This document shows, in pieces, positions 47,516 through 59,911 of a stretch of DNA of 64,000 nucleotides (positions within the stretch are counted from its first letter, which is position 1; the number at the start of each line of letters is the position of its first letter). The position numbers were made by a program, and so were the translations under genes. Under the pieces are notes generated by a model, which saw only the letters and a program-made list of their open reading frames with translations, was not told the DNA's origin and did no database searches. The DNA is from Bactrocera neohumeralis (Eukaryota; Arthropoda; Insecta; Diptera; Tephritidae), in the NCBI RefSeq assembly GCF_024586455.1, contig NC_065922.1:62001-126000 (forward strand). Reading direction: 5' to 3'.

Positions 47516-48567
47516 ACTTCTTTAATTCATAAATATGTACATACATGTGCAATATTAGTTTTTATGAACTCACATTAAAGAATCAAATGGAATTATTTTG
47601 TTGAGACTATAAAGAAATGTGCTTCCATGTGTAAAAATGCATACGTGGTATACTTGTATATGTATATATGTATATATGCACATGTTAAGTTCATGGATAT
47701 GTAGAACAAAGTACTCATATTACAAAACAGCAGTTGACAGTGAAAATTGTTTTCTATAGCGGCTTAAATGGGGGTGTAAGTATATGATGAGCCTACTTCC
47801 AGGTCGGAAGTAACGTAGTTAAATATGCGCCACTGATTTACCATGATTCACATTTTTTTAGTATGAGAAAGTATTACATTTTCTTCGTAAGTAACTGCTC
47901 ATATTATTTGATGATAGTCCAATTACTGGGGAATTTATTGCTTTCGGAAGTGTGCTTAGAAGTTTTTATTTTCCAACAATGGTGATGCGGGACAAATTGA
48001 AAACGTTATTTATTACATTTATTGTATATTTGTATAGCCTGGTGGTTGTTGATACATGCATTTCGCTATTTTGTTGAAAATACTGCCACCATTTTTTATA
48101 TTTGGCACGTGATAGGAAATACAAATTTGTGATGAAAGATTAAAAAACTATTTATTGAGCAAATAACATCACCCAAAACATTAGCTTCATTGTAAAACTA
48201 GTAATATCCCTTTGAAATAATTTATCTATCCCTTTAGTAATATGTTCTTTTGCTTTTGATTGTGCTAATAATTGTATTTTATAAAATGTGTTTCTTCTGT
48301 AGTGGAATAAAAAATGAATAAAATTCTATTAAAAAACATTTTCACTTGCCATTGTGTACAATATTATCTTTATTAAACATCGCTAAACTGATAAACCATT
48401 GCAAACTTCAATTTAACAAAATATTGAATTAAAACAATGATTTTTCGTAACTTCTCAATTTAAACTTTATTTAATTCACTTAGTTTAGTTAATACATCTT
48501 GCTTTGTTTCGAAATACTATTTTCATTAAACTCAGCCTAACCAACTCAAATTACTATTTTCAGTATA
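47516..48567. other. Non-coding stretch, nothing recognised
   Basis: AT-rich, no element or gene identified. Confidence 0.5.
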
Positions 48568-48816
48568 CCTGAATAGGGTACCTAGAAGACGTGTTCGTAT
48601 GTCTGTAAATACGCGAGGAACTAGGTTTTAGCGGTATCGATCTGAAGTTGTTCAGTTGTCGAAACCGCCGATATAGCATCACTATAGCATAAAGCTGCCA
48701 TACAATTATTCAAATCGGATAACTATAGCATATGAATTGCTACCATACAAACTCAACGATTAATTGAAGCATCAATTCCTTTCTATTTGTGAATGGTATT
48801 ATAACTGTTTTTTCTT
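48568..48816 (+). mobile_element. Degenerate family B repeat
   Basis: 'atacctgaatagggtacc' start palindrome relic, 'cgtatgtctgtaaatacgcgaggaactagg', 'gccgatatagcatcactatagcataaagctgccatacaa' and a tail ending ttttttcttgtttt. Confidence 0.65.
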
Positions 48817-48984
48817 GTTTTTACTACGGCATACCATAATATTGATAAAAAAATATTCTCGCTTCATTTTATTAACACATCTACCGCCAATACAGATATT
48901 TGAGATATATGCTCAACCAAATGAAGGAAATACAATTATTAATATTATAGGGAATATGAGGAAAACACACACCTTTCTATTCTG

Positions 48985-49085
48985 TTGTCCCTTAAAATAT
49001 CTCACATATTAAGATCAGAAAGTCGAAAATTATTATTTTAGGTATATTGGGATTAGGACAGGGGAACATCTGAACTGATTGCATT
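48985..49085 (+). mobile_element. Family A scrap
   Basis: 'atctcacatattaagatcagaaagtcgaaaattattattttaggtatattggga' resembles 19290-19370. Ends undefined. Confidence 0.4.
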
Positions 49086-50051
49086 TACTTTCGGTATTAT
49101 ATGAATTATAATATATCCAACATTATTTATAATTATTTAAAAATGTTACAATTATTAGTATAATAAAAAACTTGATTATTTAAATATTTTCGTACCTCTA
49201 ATCTAAATTTCGACCCAAATGTTACGAGATTGTGTCCCTTATATTATCAATTGATAATATACCAAGCCTGCCAGTTTTTCTTGACACATAGTAGATCACA
49301 GGGTGTTTTTGATAACTTTCATTTTAAAAATTTAAATAACATAAATTTTATTAACGCTTATTGGTATTCGTATACATTTCGTTATTTTGTTTTAAAGCTG
49401 TGCTTTTGTGATCTTATTACGCTTTTAATCTTCACAACGGACGCTTCGGTTAATAATAAAATGCATAGGAACATAGATATATAGTATGTATATAGATAAT
49501 ACATATGTATGTACGTTTATATATTTGTCTTCAACTTGAATCTCGCACTGATCTGGACACTTATCGGTGGTTTTAAAATTGATTAATTTCTATTAAAATG
49601 TAATGATCGTTGATGTCTATTAAAAAAATAATATCATGTTATGTTAAATCAAATCAAAGTATACCAAATTATGGTACTCTACAGGATATGTTCACCTTAA
49701 AATTTAAGTATACATATTGCACTTCAAATATCTGCATTTTAACCCTGCAAATTGAAATGTTAATGCAGACATACATGCAGATTTGGAAACAATTTCGAAT
49801 TTCTCATAACGAGCACATCGAAATATATCAAGTATTTCTCAAGTGTGATTAATATGTAATGAAAATATAATAAAACCGGCATATAAATAGGAAGTAATGT
49901 GCTAAACAAAAATAAACAATAAAAGTCATTGTAAAGGCAGTGAGTTGGCAGTTGTGAAAAAAAATATGTAATACAAACAGGGTGAAAAATATACCGACGA
50001 TTTACTGACTGCAAATTTCATGCTTTGCCTACAAGAGGTGGTGAGAAAAAG
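49086..50051. other. Non-coding stretch, nothing recognised
   Basis: AT-rich, only short unconvincing open frames (up to 84 codons). Confidence 0.5.
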
Positions 50052-50505
50052 TGAGCAACCAGCGTGCGACCAATATTTTTCGTTAACCGTGAAATATTGT
50101 ATCCGAAAATAACAATAAATACCAAGTAATGTAAGTCAAATAAGGTGCACATAAAGGAGTTTCTATATACAATATATAATATATTACATATGTATATATA
50201 TATATATATATACATATATAGGTATATAGCTATAAATGTGTTATATTAATTATTATTTCCACTATTCGTATCAAAGGATTTTTATTAATATTGTATGCAT
50301 GTATATGTACATATGTAAATACAGATTTGCAAATAGTTGCATTTCATACATATGTAACTAAATTGTGACGAGTGATTGCTAAAAGACAAAAACTAGACTC
50401 CTTTGAGTGCACCTTATTTGACTTACATTACTTGGAATTTATTGTTATTTTCGGATACAATATTTTACAGTTAACGAAAAATATTGGTCGCACGCTGGTT
50501 GCTCA
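50052..50505. mobile_element. Foldback-type element with 112-bp inverted arms
   Basis: Left arm 50052-50163 (gtgagcaaccagcgtgcgacc...aaaggagttt) and right arm 50393-50505 (the complement) are about 95 percent identical by eye. The roughly 230-bp spacer is microsatellite-rich (TATATA run 50187-50220, catgtatatgtacatatg near 50295). The mirrored open frames on opposite strands (50018-50215 minus; 50372-50641 plus) are simply the two arms and not genes. No transposase; target duplication not visible. Confidence 0.82.
50187..50220. repeat. (TA)n microsatellite in the foldback spacer
   Basis: Palindromic tacatatgtatatatatatatatatatacatata run. Confidence 0.85.
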
Positions 50506-53450
50506 TTTTTTATATATACATACATACATATATACTATACATATATACATATTTCTGCATTCGCAAAACTGTATTTTCTTTTATATAGCATTCGCCCATA
50601 TGAATAACAGCTGCAAAGAGTTATTTTCGAGCTTTTATTGACTTATTAAGTTATGTTATTGTTGTTTCAATAAAATTACTCAGATGGAAGTAATGAGTAC
50701 TTCACCCAACTCGTGTGCAAGTACCTTGTGGGTATCGAGTACCATTCACATGTATTTGCTTGGTTAAATAGGAATATGCACTACTTGAAAAATACAAAAT
50801 ATTACATTTTTGCGCTTATTATCCAATTCACAAGTTTGAACGTGAAAGTATTTAATCTTCAAAATGATTAAGGTATGAAAAATGAATGATCTTACCTACC
50901 ATTTGTACCAAAATAACTTCTTTATACATATACCATACCACTATAGAACACAAAATATAGAATCACTAGAATAAAAAATATGTAGAAGTTTATATCTGAG
51001 TTTTATAATGGGATGAATTATATTGCAGCACTTCAGTTATTATGAGTACTTAAAAATTTTCGAAATTTTAGATTCAAGTTATACGATATCTCAAAGTGTT
51101 TCTGAATAATATATTTCAAAGATATATTTCATTCATAATTACAATTTCATTATAGATATTATGATAATAATAATTTGCGCCGAGTTTTCCTGTTTTTACT
51201 TTTTATTTACAATATCTCTTGAAAGCAGCGGTGATGTTTTCTATATCTGGTACTTCTGTATCAATGGTGATAAGATGCCACTCCCTGTAAAATATTTGAA
51301 TAATATTTAGCGACTATATGCATATACAGAAGTATGCATATAAGTAAGCATATACATATGCAGACCCAATAAGCATTTATGTAATTTATAAAATTAATTG
51401 ATTCGCTATAATAAATATTAACGAGGTAAGTTAAGTTTTTAGTAATCAGTGAGACTTTATAATGCACCGTAATTACCTCGCATCGTTATTATCTATTTAT
51501 TTATTGCTAATCTGATGAACTTCTCAGTGGCTAAAAAAACGCAGATTTCAGAAGGAGGTTTTTTTGTCCTCTTACCACTCCTTGGTTATTTATGATATGT
51601 CAATGAATATTACTTTTTGGATGACACAATATTATAAATGAATTAATATACACAAAGTATTATATGTAATTAGAAGTAATGAGAAAACATTGGCTTTTGA
51701 AAAGAGCGGCCTTCCACAGACAAGCTTGGCATAATTCTCCGTCTCCTGTAAAGAGTGAAGAATGAAATAAGGTTCAAGTTTTCCTGTTCATATTCTTATT
51801 TTCAATATTTAGCTAATGTTATTTGCAAAATAAAAAATTATAATAAATGTGTTTCTTAAAATACAAAAAATGATAAATTTCGAATATATGTATTTTATAA
51901 ACTAGTTTACAAAATAATATTAAAATTATTTATTGCACGCACTCAAATAGAAAGTCATCAGCAAAATTGTATGGAAAGCAATTGTTATCATTATGATATA
52001 TAATTGATGTAACGTAACCAACAAAGAAAATACTCGAGAAGCTTTTAACCGCGATAATTGTAAAGGGCACACTTTTTCATTCGTTTTGGTATGCGGTGTA
52101 TTTCAAATTGCCTCTACTCTGTTCCACTATTAAGAAATTTGATACGGAGATTTGCGTAAAGCCAATATAACTATGCAAGTTCTCTCCATGAATTCAAGTG
52201 AGAGGTTGAAGCAGTCAATACTTATTTCAGCGTCATTAATCTTCTATCATCTTTACAATCAAAGATGTGTGAGGAGAATGAAATTATTTTCAAACGCTTC
52301 CTATATTTAAGAACTACGTCAGTACTCACATATATGTACATACATACATACTTATTTATATATTATTTTGAAATTTTATTCAATCTCTCCCGAACTGAAG
52401 GTACATAGTTCTCTAGTTTAGAAATAATGTATCCATTGCTCTTGAAATATAACTGTGCATATACACACTTATTTATATCAAATACTTTGAAGTATTTTCG
52501 ATAAATGTTGTACTCTATTAGAGTGATGTCTTTTATGTTTAAAATTACATCATTATTATCAAAAAATAATAAAAGAAAAAATATAAAAATATATAAAATT
52601 GGAGCTACAGATGATTTCAAAAACTACCTTCGATTTCGATATGAAGCCTTCACTTAGCAATCATTCAACTCGATCACCTATTCGGTATTAGATTTTTTGA
52701 CATTTGAATGATATTTCCAGAATGAAAATAATCCGCGTTTCCCATTAACTTTTTTAGCTCCATTAAAAACTTCCAGCCGTTGTCATCATTATTTTCACTA
52801 CCTGCAGGTTTATAAGAGGTAGAGATATACGAATATTATGAGCAGTGCCATTTAAAAAAAAAGTATTGAAAAAAATATTAAAAACAAAACAACCGAAAAC
52901 TAAACAGTACTTCAACGTCAACTTATCGACGAACCCTCGACAATAACAACTCCCAGTTTTTGTTGTTTATGTTTATAAAAAAATAAAAATATATAGGGTT
53001 TTCACAAGTCTCATAAAGTTATAAGTTATAACGATTCGAAAACATAGCATTGAGAATTGTAAATGTGTAAGCTCATTTTTGTATGAAATCCAACAACAAA
53101 TTTTTTAAACAAGTGTAAAAATGTATAATTTTACGATTTTACGATGCTTTACGACGGGTTGTGAGTACCCCAATAGCTATTTTAGTTTCTAATGACTCAT
53201 GGTGTATTTTATTCATACAAATACGTGGAACACTAGCCCCCAAAAATAATTACTTAAGTAATATTAAGGAATATGTATGTATGTATGTATGTACATAAAC
53301 CCTAGATAATATATTTAGTGAAAATATGATTGGTAAAATATGCCATAACACATAGGGATAAATTTGGATAAAATGGATAATGGAAATCGCTTTTAGCTCG
53401 TAAATATATATACATACACAGATTCTGTAAAATATATATAACTATATATA
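50506..53450. other. Non-coding stretch, nothing recognised
   Basis: AT-rich. Open frames under 90 codons without family resemblance (for example minus 52363-52620). A TATG microsatellite lies at 53272-53294. Confidence 0.5.
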
Positions 53451-54095
53451 TTAGGGTGTGTCATTCTGAGGCAACCTTTTTTTTCAATTGAAAAACAGGC
53501 TAAAAACTTTCGAAAATGTGAAAAAAGTCACTCAAAAGATGAGCTCTTAATATTAATATTAAGAGGTGCCTGTTTCAAATTTTCTATTTTCCACATATGT
53601 AAATTACATGAAAAAAAAATCATTTTTTTTTGTGGTGGTTATTGTGCGGAGGTTATTATATGTGCACGCGATGGCTGGCAGTAGGGATGGTAAACTCGAT
53701 TCCCATTCTACTCGAGAATCGACTTTTCTCGTAAATAATCGATTTTTCGAATGTCAAGAATCGATTCTTAATCGAATTCGACTACTGAAGATCGATTCCG
53801 AAAAATCGATTATTTTACGAGAAAACTCGATTCTCGAGTAGTATTGGAATCGAGTTTACCATCCCTACTGGCAGCCATCGCGTGCACATATAATAACCTC
53901 CGCACAATAACCACCACAAACAAAATGATTTTTTTTCCATGTAATTTATATGGAACACAGAAAATTTGAAACAGGCACCTCTTAATATTAATATTAAGAG
54001 CTCATCTTTTGAGCGACTTTCTTTTTCACATTTTCGAAAGTTTTTAGCCTGTTTTTCAGTTAAAAAAAAGGTTGACTCAGAATGACACACCCTAA
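53451..54095. mobile_element. 645-bp near-perfect palindromic (foldback/MITE-like) element
   Basis: Left end TTAGGGTGTGTCATTCTGAGG mirrors right end ...CAGAATGACACACCCTAA. Arms of about 305 bp pair almost completely down to a short centre near 53760-53785. Landmarks in both arms: aggctaaaaactttcgaaaatgtg, gatgagctcttaatattaatattaagaggtgcctgtttc, gtggtggttattgtgcggaggttattat, 'agtagggatggtaaactcgattcc' and ctcgagaatcga. The inner 'agtagggatgg...ccatccctact' block has the look of an inverted repeat of its own. TA or TTA flanks suggest a short target duplication. Open frames of 91 and 108 codons on opposite strands are mirror images of each other, not genes. Confidence 0.9.
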
Positions 54096-54575
54096 AATAT
54101 ATTAGAACAGGTATTGAAACAATACAGTCCATATTATACATATGAAATTAAAGCTATAGTCCATATATGTAGTTACTTAATTATTATGCCAAATCCTTAA
54201 AAAAACTAACGAACTTTCATTTTTAATATGCAAATGTGATTTTTATTTTATGCTACACATGAAATGTAGTTGTAAGTAAGAGACCTACTGAAAACCCAAC
54301 CTGGTATTCTATCATTCATACATATATGTATGTATGTACATAGTATAAACGATTATTCATTTACTTGCGATATAGTTATTTTGTACCATATACTTCGTTT
54401 ATTTTATATGTTGTTTAGTTATCAGTCGTTTATAATATTTCTAAGATACTACTACATTAGTAATATTATCAAAAAATGTGTATTCTGTATATGCGCTAAT
54501 CACATTTATTACTGGTCTTAATAATAATGTCTTCATCACTATTAATATTGTCACCATTACCGTTGTACCTTTGCT
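54096..54575. other. Non-coding stretch
   Basis: TATG microsatellite at about 54318-54340; nothing else. Confidence 0.5.
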
Positions 54576-54941
54576 TTTGACAAGGAAAAACTTGAACTTC
54601 GGTTGCACCGAAGCTCCAATACTATATAAGTATTCGCAGATTGTACCATTGCTTTGGACAATAATCAAATTTGGTGAAAGTGCCTTATCAAATAAGAAAG
54701 TTCCAGTCCAATATCGGCAATTCCATTGGGGTTCTTGGAAGAAAAAGGCGTACATTTCGGATCGATATCTCAAAAGCTAAGAGACTGATTCGCTTATATA
54801 CAGACAGGCAGCAGACGGATATAACTAAATGAACTCAGCTCGTCACTTTGATCAATACTCATAATACATACAACGTCTCCGACGTTTTTACATGTTTTAC
54901 AAACTTAGCAAACTTAATATTCCCTGTTCAGGGTATAAAAA
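54576..54941 (-). mobile_element. Family B repeat, minus strand
   Basis: Reverse complement begins TATACCCTGAACAGGGAATAT, gtttgtaaaacatgtaaaaacgtcggagacg, and ends with the hairpin CTTCGGTGCAACCGAAG followed by ttcaagtttttccttg. The (GTCY)n tract has shrunk. The 100-110-codon frames over it on both strands are chance. Confidence 0.72.
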
Positions 54942-57324
54942 AATTGTGCCTATTGAGTTATACATATATGTATACACTTTTTATAAAATCAGATGGAATA
55001 CAACAATAAAAGTATCTGTCGGACTTTGATCGAGGAGATCTTGAAATGATTTAGTACTACCTTTTGTTACTTTTAATGCACTGTCAATGGCGTTTTCATT
55101 TTGAGTAAAATCCATTTCTGCAACGTTCCAGGTAAAGTTAATCATTTTAGTTAAGCTCTAGTATCGATGGTTGCACATATACATAAAGGGTTATAACGTT
55201 AAATGTGCGTACATCTTAAACAAATATTTTCTTGTAGAACATTAACATATTGCTGTATCATTGTATGTAAGTATTTGCATCACTCTTCTCTCACAGAATA
55301 TTTCCGTTTAGGTATATTTGTACTATAGGAATTGAAAGTTACCAAACGTATTCCTAATACTGAAAGTTATATACACAAATCAATTATTTCAACTACCGTG
55401 AATTGTATAAGTAATACTCGTAATACCGTCGGTATCGAGATTTTTAACCAAATATTCGTTAGCATGCGATTATAATTTATCATTGGAAAACATTAACCAT
55501 TCGTTTTCAATAACAGTCCGAAACTAAATCATCACTTCGTTGAAACTTCAACTTAAAACCAGTACACGCTCTAATGATACGCACGAACACAAACAAATAT
55601 CAAAGCAGCTCCACCAGAGTAGCGCCGTTAATCTTTCAAACATATCCATTCACCTGTCTCGTCTTGCGTTGTCTCGTTTACACCAACGTGGGGAGTTTAC
55701 TTCTTCAATAAAGGGTGTTTTACATACTGTTATACATATTTACATACAGGTATCTGTGAATATGGGAATGCAATCTTGTTTCTCAATGAACTATGTACGC
55801 GCATGCTTTGTATTACCCTATATATGGTACATAAGTAAGTTGTTTCTATTGATCAGTATATTAATAGTTATTGGTTGTAATTATTTCCGATGGACATTCG
55901 TTAGTCACTGTAATAAATAGAATTACATACCATTAAAGTCTCAATCAACACAAAATAAAAATAGAAATGGTTTCGTATGTATGTATGTATGCATGTTGGG
56001 AATGTATGGTGAATTATCAAATACTATAATGAGGTGAGTTTTCTAGATGCCGATACTACGTACCTCCCTCTTAAGCCGAATACCAATCGGTAGATTTTCT
56101 TTCTATGTTGAATTGGGATAAACACGACTAAATGTAAAGAAAAATTGTGACTACAGAAGATCATAACAAACGCCCCCGTAAGATTTAAATTTTTATACTT
56201 TCATTAAATTATTATATTCGTAAGAAAATAAAACATGCGCTTGTAAGCAACACGTTATCTGTTGCATCTGAACTATATATTTATATGTATATTTAGATAT
56301 GTATGTCTATGCTCACCAGATAGTTTTAGCTGAATGGAAAAAATCATCTCATGAATTATGATTTATATTAATGCAAGCATATGTGTGTGTGTTCTAGCGA
56401 GATGACATTTTCGTAATATTTATTTCAATATCTAAAAAGAATGTGCATACACTTAAGCATTCCCAGACGTCTGTATGTGCATAATAAAAACGCTACAGTA
56501 ATGTGGAAAATTAGTTTAATATATACATACATGGTATGTAAGTAAGTACACAGGAACGTAAATTCGAATATGTACATAATTATGACTCTTTAGAGTTTTC
56601 TGCTAGTTCTTGTATTACTTATTATAAAATTAACATGCTATAATTTCAATTTCTTCATGCTATAATACTAAATATTCACCATTGTAACCCTTATTTTGCG
56701 CTCATGCCTCCTAAATATGTTTGCAGTATGTAGTATATAGTACCATATAATGAAAATTATCCAATTTCATTTGGCATCTTCAACATCCAATTGCTTCGTG
56801 AGACACTGAAAAATTTAACTCCACCCCGACGTACGCCAGTTTGCAGCATCACCAATACTCAGCTACAGAAAGGTACACTCGTGTACACATATAGCTATTC
56901 CGTTCTCACATCATTTCAAACATGTCCAAAAATAGAAAATATCTTCGAGCAGGGGTTGACAATGGCAAAAGTACGAGACAAGTCTCGTCTCCCGCAAATA
57001 TTTTCAGCTATTAGTCTTTTTTGTATAGCATTTTAACAGTAAATTGGCATTGGTAAATGGTTACTACTCTTCTTTTAACACTTATACCGAATTTTTTAAT
57101 TTTTGTAGCAAAAATGAGAATGTATTTGGAATGCACATATGTACATGCAGATATATGAATTTGTATTGGTTTATTTTCAAATATTCTCAATTTGAAATAA
57201 TTCTAAACTACATACATTCATTTAAATGGATAATTTGTATTAGTAATAAATGTAAATAATAAAAACAACTGTTAACAAATGGATTGTTCGCTGTAATCTT
57301 AAAGCACAATACTCAATAATACTA
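54942..57324. other. Non-coding stretch, nothing recognised
   Basis: The longest open frame (55540-55920, 126 codons) lacks an ATG at its beginning and has no domain I know; its hydrophobic end reflects T-rich sequence. Microsatellite at 55976-55995. Confidence 0.45.
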
Positions 57325-58150
57325 TCACGAACAAAAAATAGTAAGGACTTATTCACAATTTTAAAATTCTTAATTTACTCTTCAAACAATCCTCGAAACA
57401 ATTGTTAAACAAACAATATACTTGTGCTAGCGTTTTTCATTCCTTGAAACAGTTGTTAAAGTGAAATTCAGAAATAGCCTTCAAGCGGGTAGCTTCACGG
57501 TTAATGTCTTCAAATGACTCAAAACGGTTTCTCCGGAACGATCCTTTGAGTTTACTGAAGTCAGTTGGAGCTAAATCAGTTGAATACGATAGTTGCGGCA
57601 CGATATTGGCTGAAAAATTGGCGAAAAACTCACGGTTAATCGTATGCGACGGTGCATTATAGCTTCACGCAAACCACGCTTAACACAATAATATTCCTTG
57701 TTGACAGTTTGGCCGATCGGAAGGAATTCGGAGTAGTGCACTCCTCTATAATCGAAGAAAACTATCAACATTACCTTGATTTTTGACCTGCTTTGATGTT
57801 ATCGTAAGCACAGATCCAAAACTCATCGTCAATAATAATACGTTTCATGACATCTTCATAGTCGGAAAGCATTGTTCTGCAGAAGTTAACGGGACGCTGT
57901 TTTTGAAAAAATTGTGCTTTCACTTTTAGATTCAAATGATCTTTCAAAATGGTTTTCAATGAACCTTCCGATATTCCAACGATGACAGTAAGATCAATGA
58001 CTGTTTAATCGTCGATACTAAAGCACCTATTTCTTTATTTTATTGACGTGTTGATTATCAGTTGATGTTGATGGATGAGGTTCGTCGTCAACGCGTTATC
58101 AACCCTCTTTGAATAAGTAAACTTGCACTTATCTTTTATTCGACTTTGTA
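57325..58150 (-). mobile_element. Mariner remnant
   Basis: Left side (the 3' end on minus) has 'acgaacaaaaaatagtaaggact' near 57329-57350. The right side has 'gcacttatcttttattcgactttgta' near 58125-58150, its reverse complement sharing CGAA-AAAA-ATA with the left; this may be the inverted repeat pair. Coding sequence lies between. Confidence 0.7.
57430..58030 (-). pseudogene. Mariner transposase remnant with damaged catalytic triad
   Basis: Minus strand from about 58010: GISEGSLKTILKDHLNLKVKAQ, FQKQRPVNFCRTMLSDYEDVMK, RIIIDDEFWICAYD (first Asp, with Asp in place of the usual Gly-Asp pair), MLIVFFDYRGVHYSEFLPIGQ, TVNKEYY. A deletion then joins REA to YNAPSH, where the second catalytic Asp has become Tyr. 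In that frame: REFFANFSANIVPQLSYSTDL, APTDF (third Asp), SKLKGSFRRNRFESFEDI and a C-terminus FNNCFKE with a stop near 57430. The N-terminal DNA-binding domain is missing. A third mariner lineage. Confidence 0.85.
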
Positions 58151-58164
58151 TACCAATATATAAC

Positions 58165-58720
58165 AAGTATTCAATGATGTGGAGAGATTTGATGTCAATT
58201 CAGAACGATTAACTATTTTAAAGACGACCAAATATATTATATCAGTGTTGGATATCAGGATGTTTTTTAAAATAAGCCGAATTTCTCCAGTACCCGGTCA
58301 TCAAAGAACCTGTGTGCTGGCATATATATTTTGTAAGAACGTACATTTTTCAGTACGTCCTACATCTTGGTAGACTTAAGTAAGGGAAGATAACTATCGG
58401 TGGAAATATAGTGCCATTAGCGGATATAACAATCAATACTGTTATAGTATCCTTTTCTAACGCAGACGATATTTGGTAGACGTTTTTGTAACCTTTCCCT
58501 GCTATAACCCCCACCCCCTTTTTTCACAAAATGAAAAGCCTCATCGCCATTCAACATCTTCTAAAATGTCCTCGATTTTAGTATCTACTCTTCAGCAAAT
58601 TAAGCAGCAAAGGAAAATAACTTTCTAAATAATTCCCTGCTAACTGCAGATCTTCCTTTTTTAATGGATTTAGTTTCTCCCAATGACAACTCAGAATTTA
58701 AGACAAGCAACTTCAATTTT
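58165..58720 (-). pseudogene. Pogo/Tigger-like transposase, DDE-domain remnant
   Basis: Minus strand: VDTKIEDILEDV, NGDEAFHFVKK (the NxDE motif with the first Asp), GKGYKNVYQISSALEKDTIT, VLIVISANGTIFPPIVIFPY and LSLPR; a stop after RTY; then degraded pieces, among them LMTGYW (family GWMTGE) and HRSELTSNLSTSLN (family GHxSHLT). This is the DDE_1 domain of the pogo/Tigger/jerky group. At least two frame changes and several stops. The matching N-terminal helix-turn-helix lies at 59692-59911 on the same strand. Confidence 0.75.
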
Positions 58721-58813
58721 TAATGATTTTATTTCATTCAATAAGTGTAGAACCTTTTATTACAATTTTTAATGATTTTAATTCATTCAATAAGTGTAGA
58801 ACCTTTTATTACA
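58714..58813 (+). repeat. 50-bp tandem duplication
   Basis: 'aatttttaatgattttatttcattcaataagtgtagaaccttttattac' occurs twice in a row with one difference (58714-58763 and 58764-58813). Probably a replication-slippage duplication. Confidence 0.9.
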
Positions 58814-59189
58814 ATTTAACGACAGCAACTTTCAATGAACGTGTTTGTGTTGCCCATTTGTAAACGTATAAAATTCTTTCCGCTTATTAAATTCATTTGA
58901 GAGAATAAAATAAGTGTTTTTAGATATACATAGGTAAGGTGAGCTCCCAACAATATGCTGTAAATATATTCGTTTATTTGGGGTTTTGTACATTTGGGAT
59001 ATACATATGACCCCATTGGATTTGTTTAATTCAAATTCGCCGGACATACATACATACATATAATCCCATTGATATACATTTCCGCAATGGAAATATTTAT
59101 AGAATTTGTATCTTTCAATTTTACAGAATGAATATTAGAAAGCAGTGTTTTTCTAAATTCCAGCGACTCTGACATAAATGGTTTTAATG

Positions 59190-59545
59190 CTTCTGACTAA
59201 GAATATATTACGAAGCGATGTCGCGAACTCTTTTTCAGATCTTAATGTCAAAATTATACTTTAACTTCCCTGAGAAACCCGAAGCAGCATCTACGTTTTA
59301 TTATATGGAAGAAGTTACCAATTGTTTGAAATATACATTTGCCAAAGCTCCTACCGCTAGTTTACGTCAACGCATCGACGAATCTATGGCGAAATTTAAA
59401 GGCCGATCTTCTCTAAAGCTTCCGTTGAAACTGACTAAACGTTGCATTAAAATTTGGAATGTTTGTGACTCGAAATATGGATATACACACGTACGATTTT
59501 AAGAATTACGCGGGTAAAAAGGAATGCTCAACATTAAATGGAACT
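59190..59545 (+). pseudogene. PiggyBac-type transposase fragment
   Basis: Frame from ATG 59218: MSRTLFQILMSKLYFNF, then LKYTFAKAP, LRQRIDESMAKFKGRSSLK (the conserved IDESM box with the first catalytic Asp of piggyBac), LPLKLTKRCIKIWNVCDSKYG. A frame change near 59490 leads to YDFKNYAGKKE, then a stop. It covers only the start of the catalytic domain; both flanks, the rest of the DDD domain and the Cys-rich tail are missing. It is in opposite orientation to the pogo-like blocks on either side. Confidence 0.85.
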
Positions 59546-59691
59546 TGATGGGAGAAAGTCGTTTTTAAATTGTGCCAAACTATTCGCAATCCAGATACTA
59601 TTTTAGTGGTTTTGGTTTTCTCAGGTATACAAAAAAAAATTGTTTCATTTTTTTTATTAAATTGTTTCATTTTTTTTTGTTACATCGTTAC

Positions 59692-59911
59692 GAGACAATG
59701 ATGTGTTCTTCTTCCTTTGTCAAAAATGATCGGGTACCAAATTTTAAAGAAATCTCGGACACTTTCTCAAATACTTTTTCGTTGAGGCGATATTGAATGG
59801 TGGAATTAGGAATTCCATAAATACTGGACGCTTTTCGGAGGCTTAACGCATTATTTTGGATGTCTGTTAATGCCGTTTAAATCGCTTTCTTAGTAAGAAC
59901 ACGTTTTTTGT
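59692..59911 (-). pseudogene. Pogo/Tigger-like transposase, N-terminal helix-turn-helix
   Basis: Minus strand: KRVLTKKAI, a stop, TALTDIQNNALSLRKASSIYG, IPNSTIQYRLNEKVFEK, then FGTRSFLTKEEEHIIVS and a stop. This is the psq/CENP-B-type helix-turn-helix of pogo-group transposases (pattern KAS-YGIP-STL--RL followed by LT-EEE). It would be the N-terminus of the protein whose DDE part is at 58165-58720; about 970 bases now separate them. Confidence 0.72.

Noticed and set aside
53566..54141. Two open frames of 91 and 108 codons on opposite strands
   Set aside because: They are mirror images produced by the palindrome at 53451-54095.
54441..54780. Overlapping 110- and 100-codon frames on opposite strands
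   Set aside because: They lie largely over a non-coding family B repeat.
55540..55920. 126-codon open frame, one of the longest uninterrupted ones
   Set aside because: Begins at TTG and not ATG, has no recognisable domain, and its composition follows the AT-rich background.
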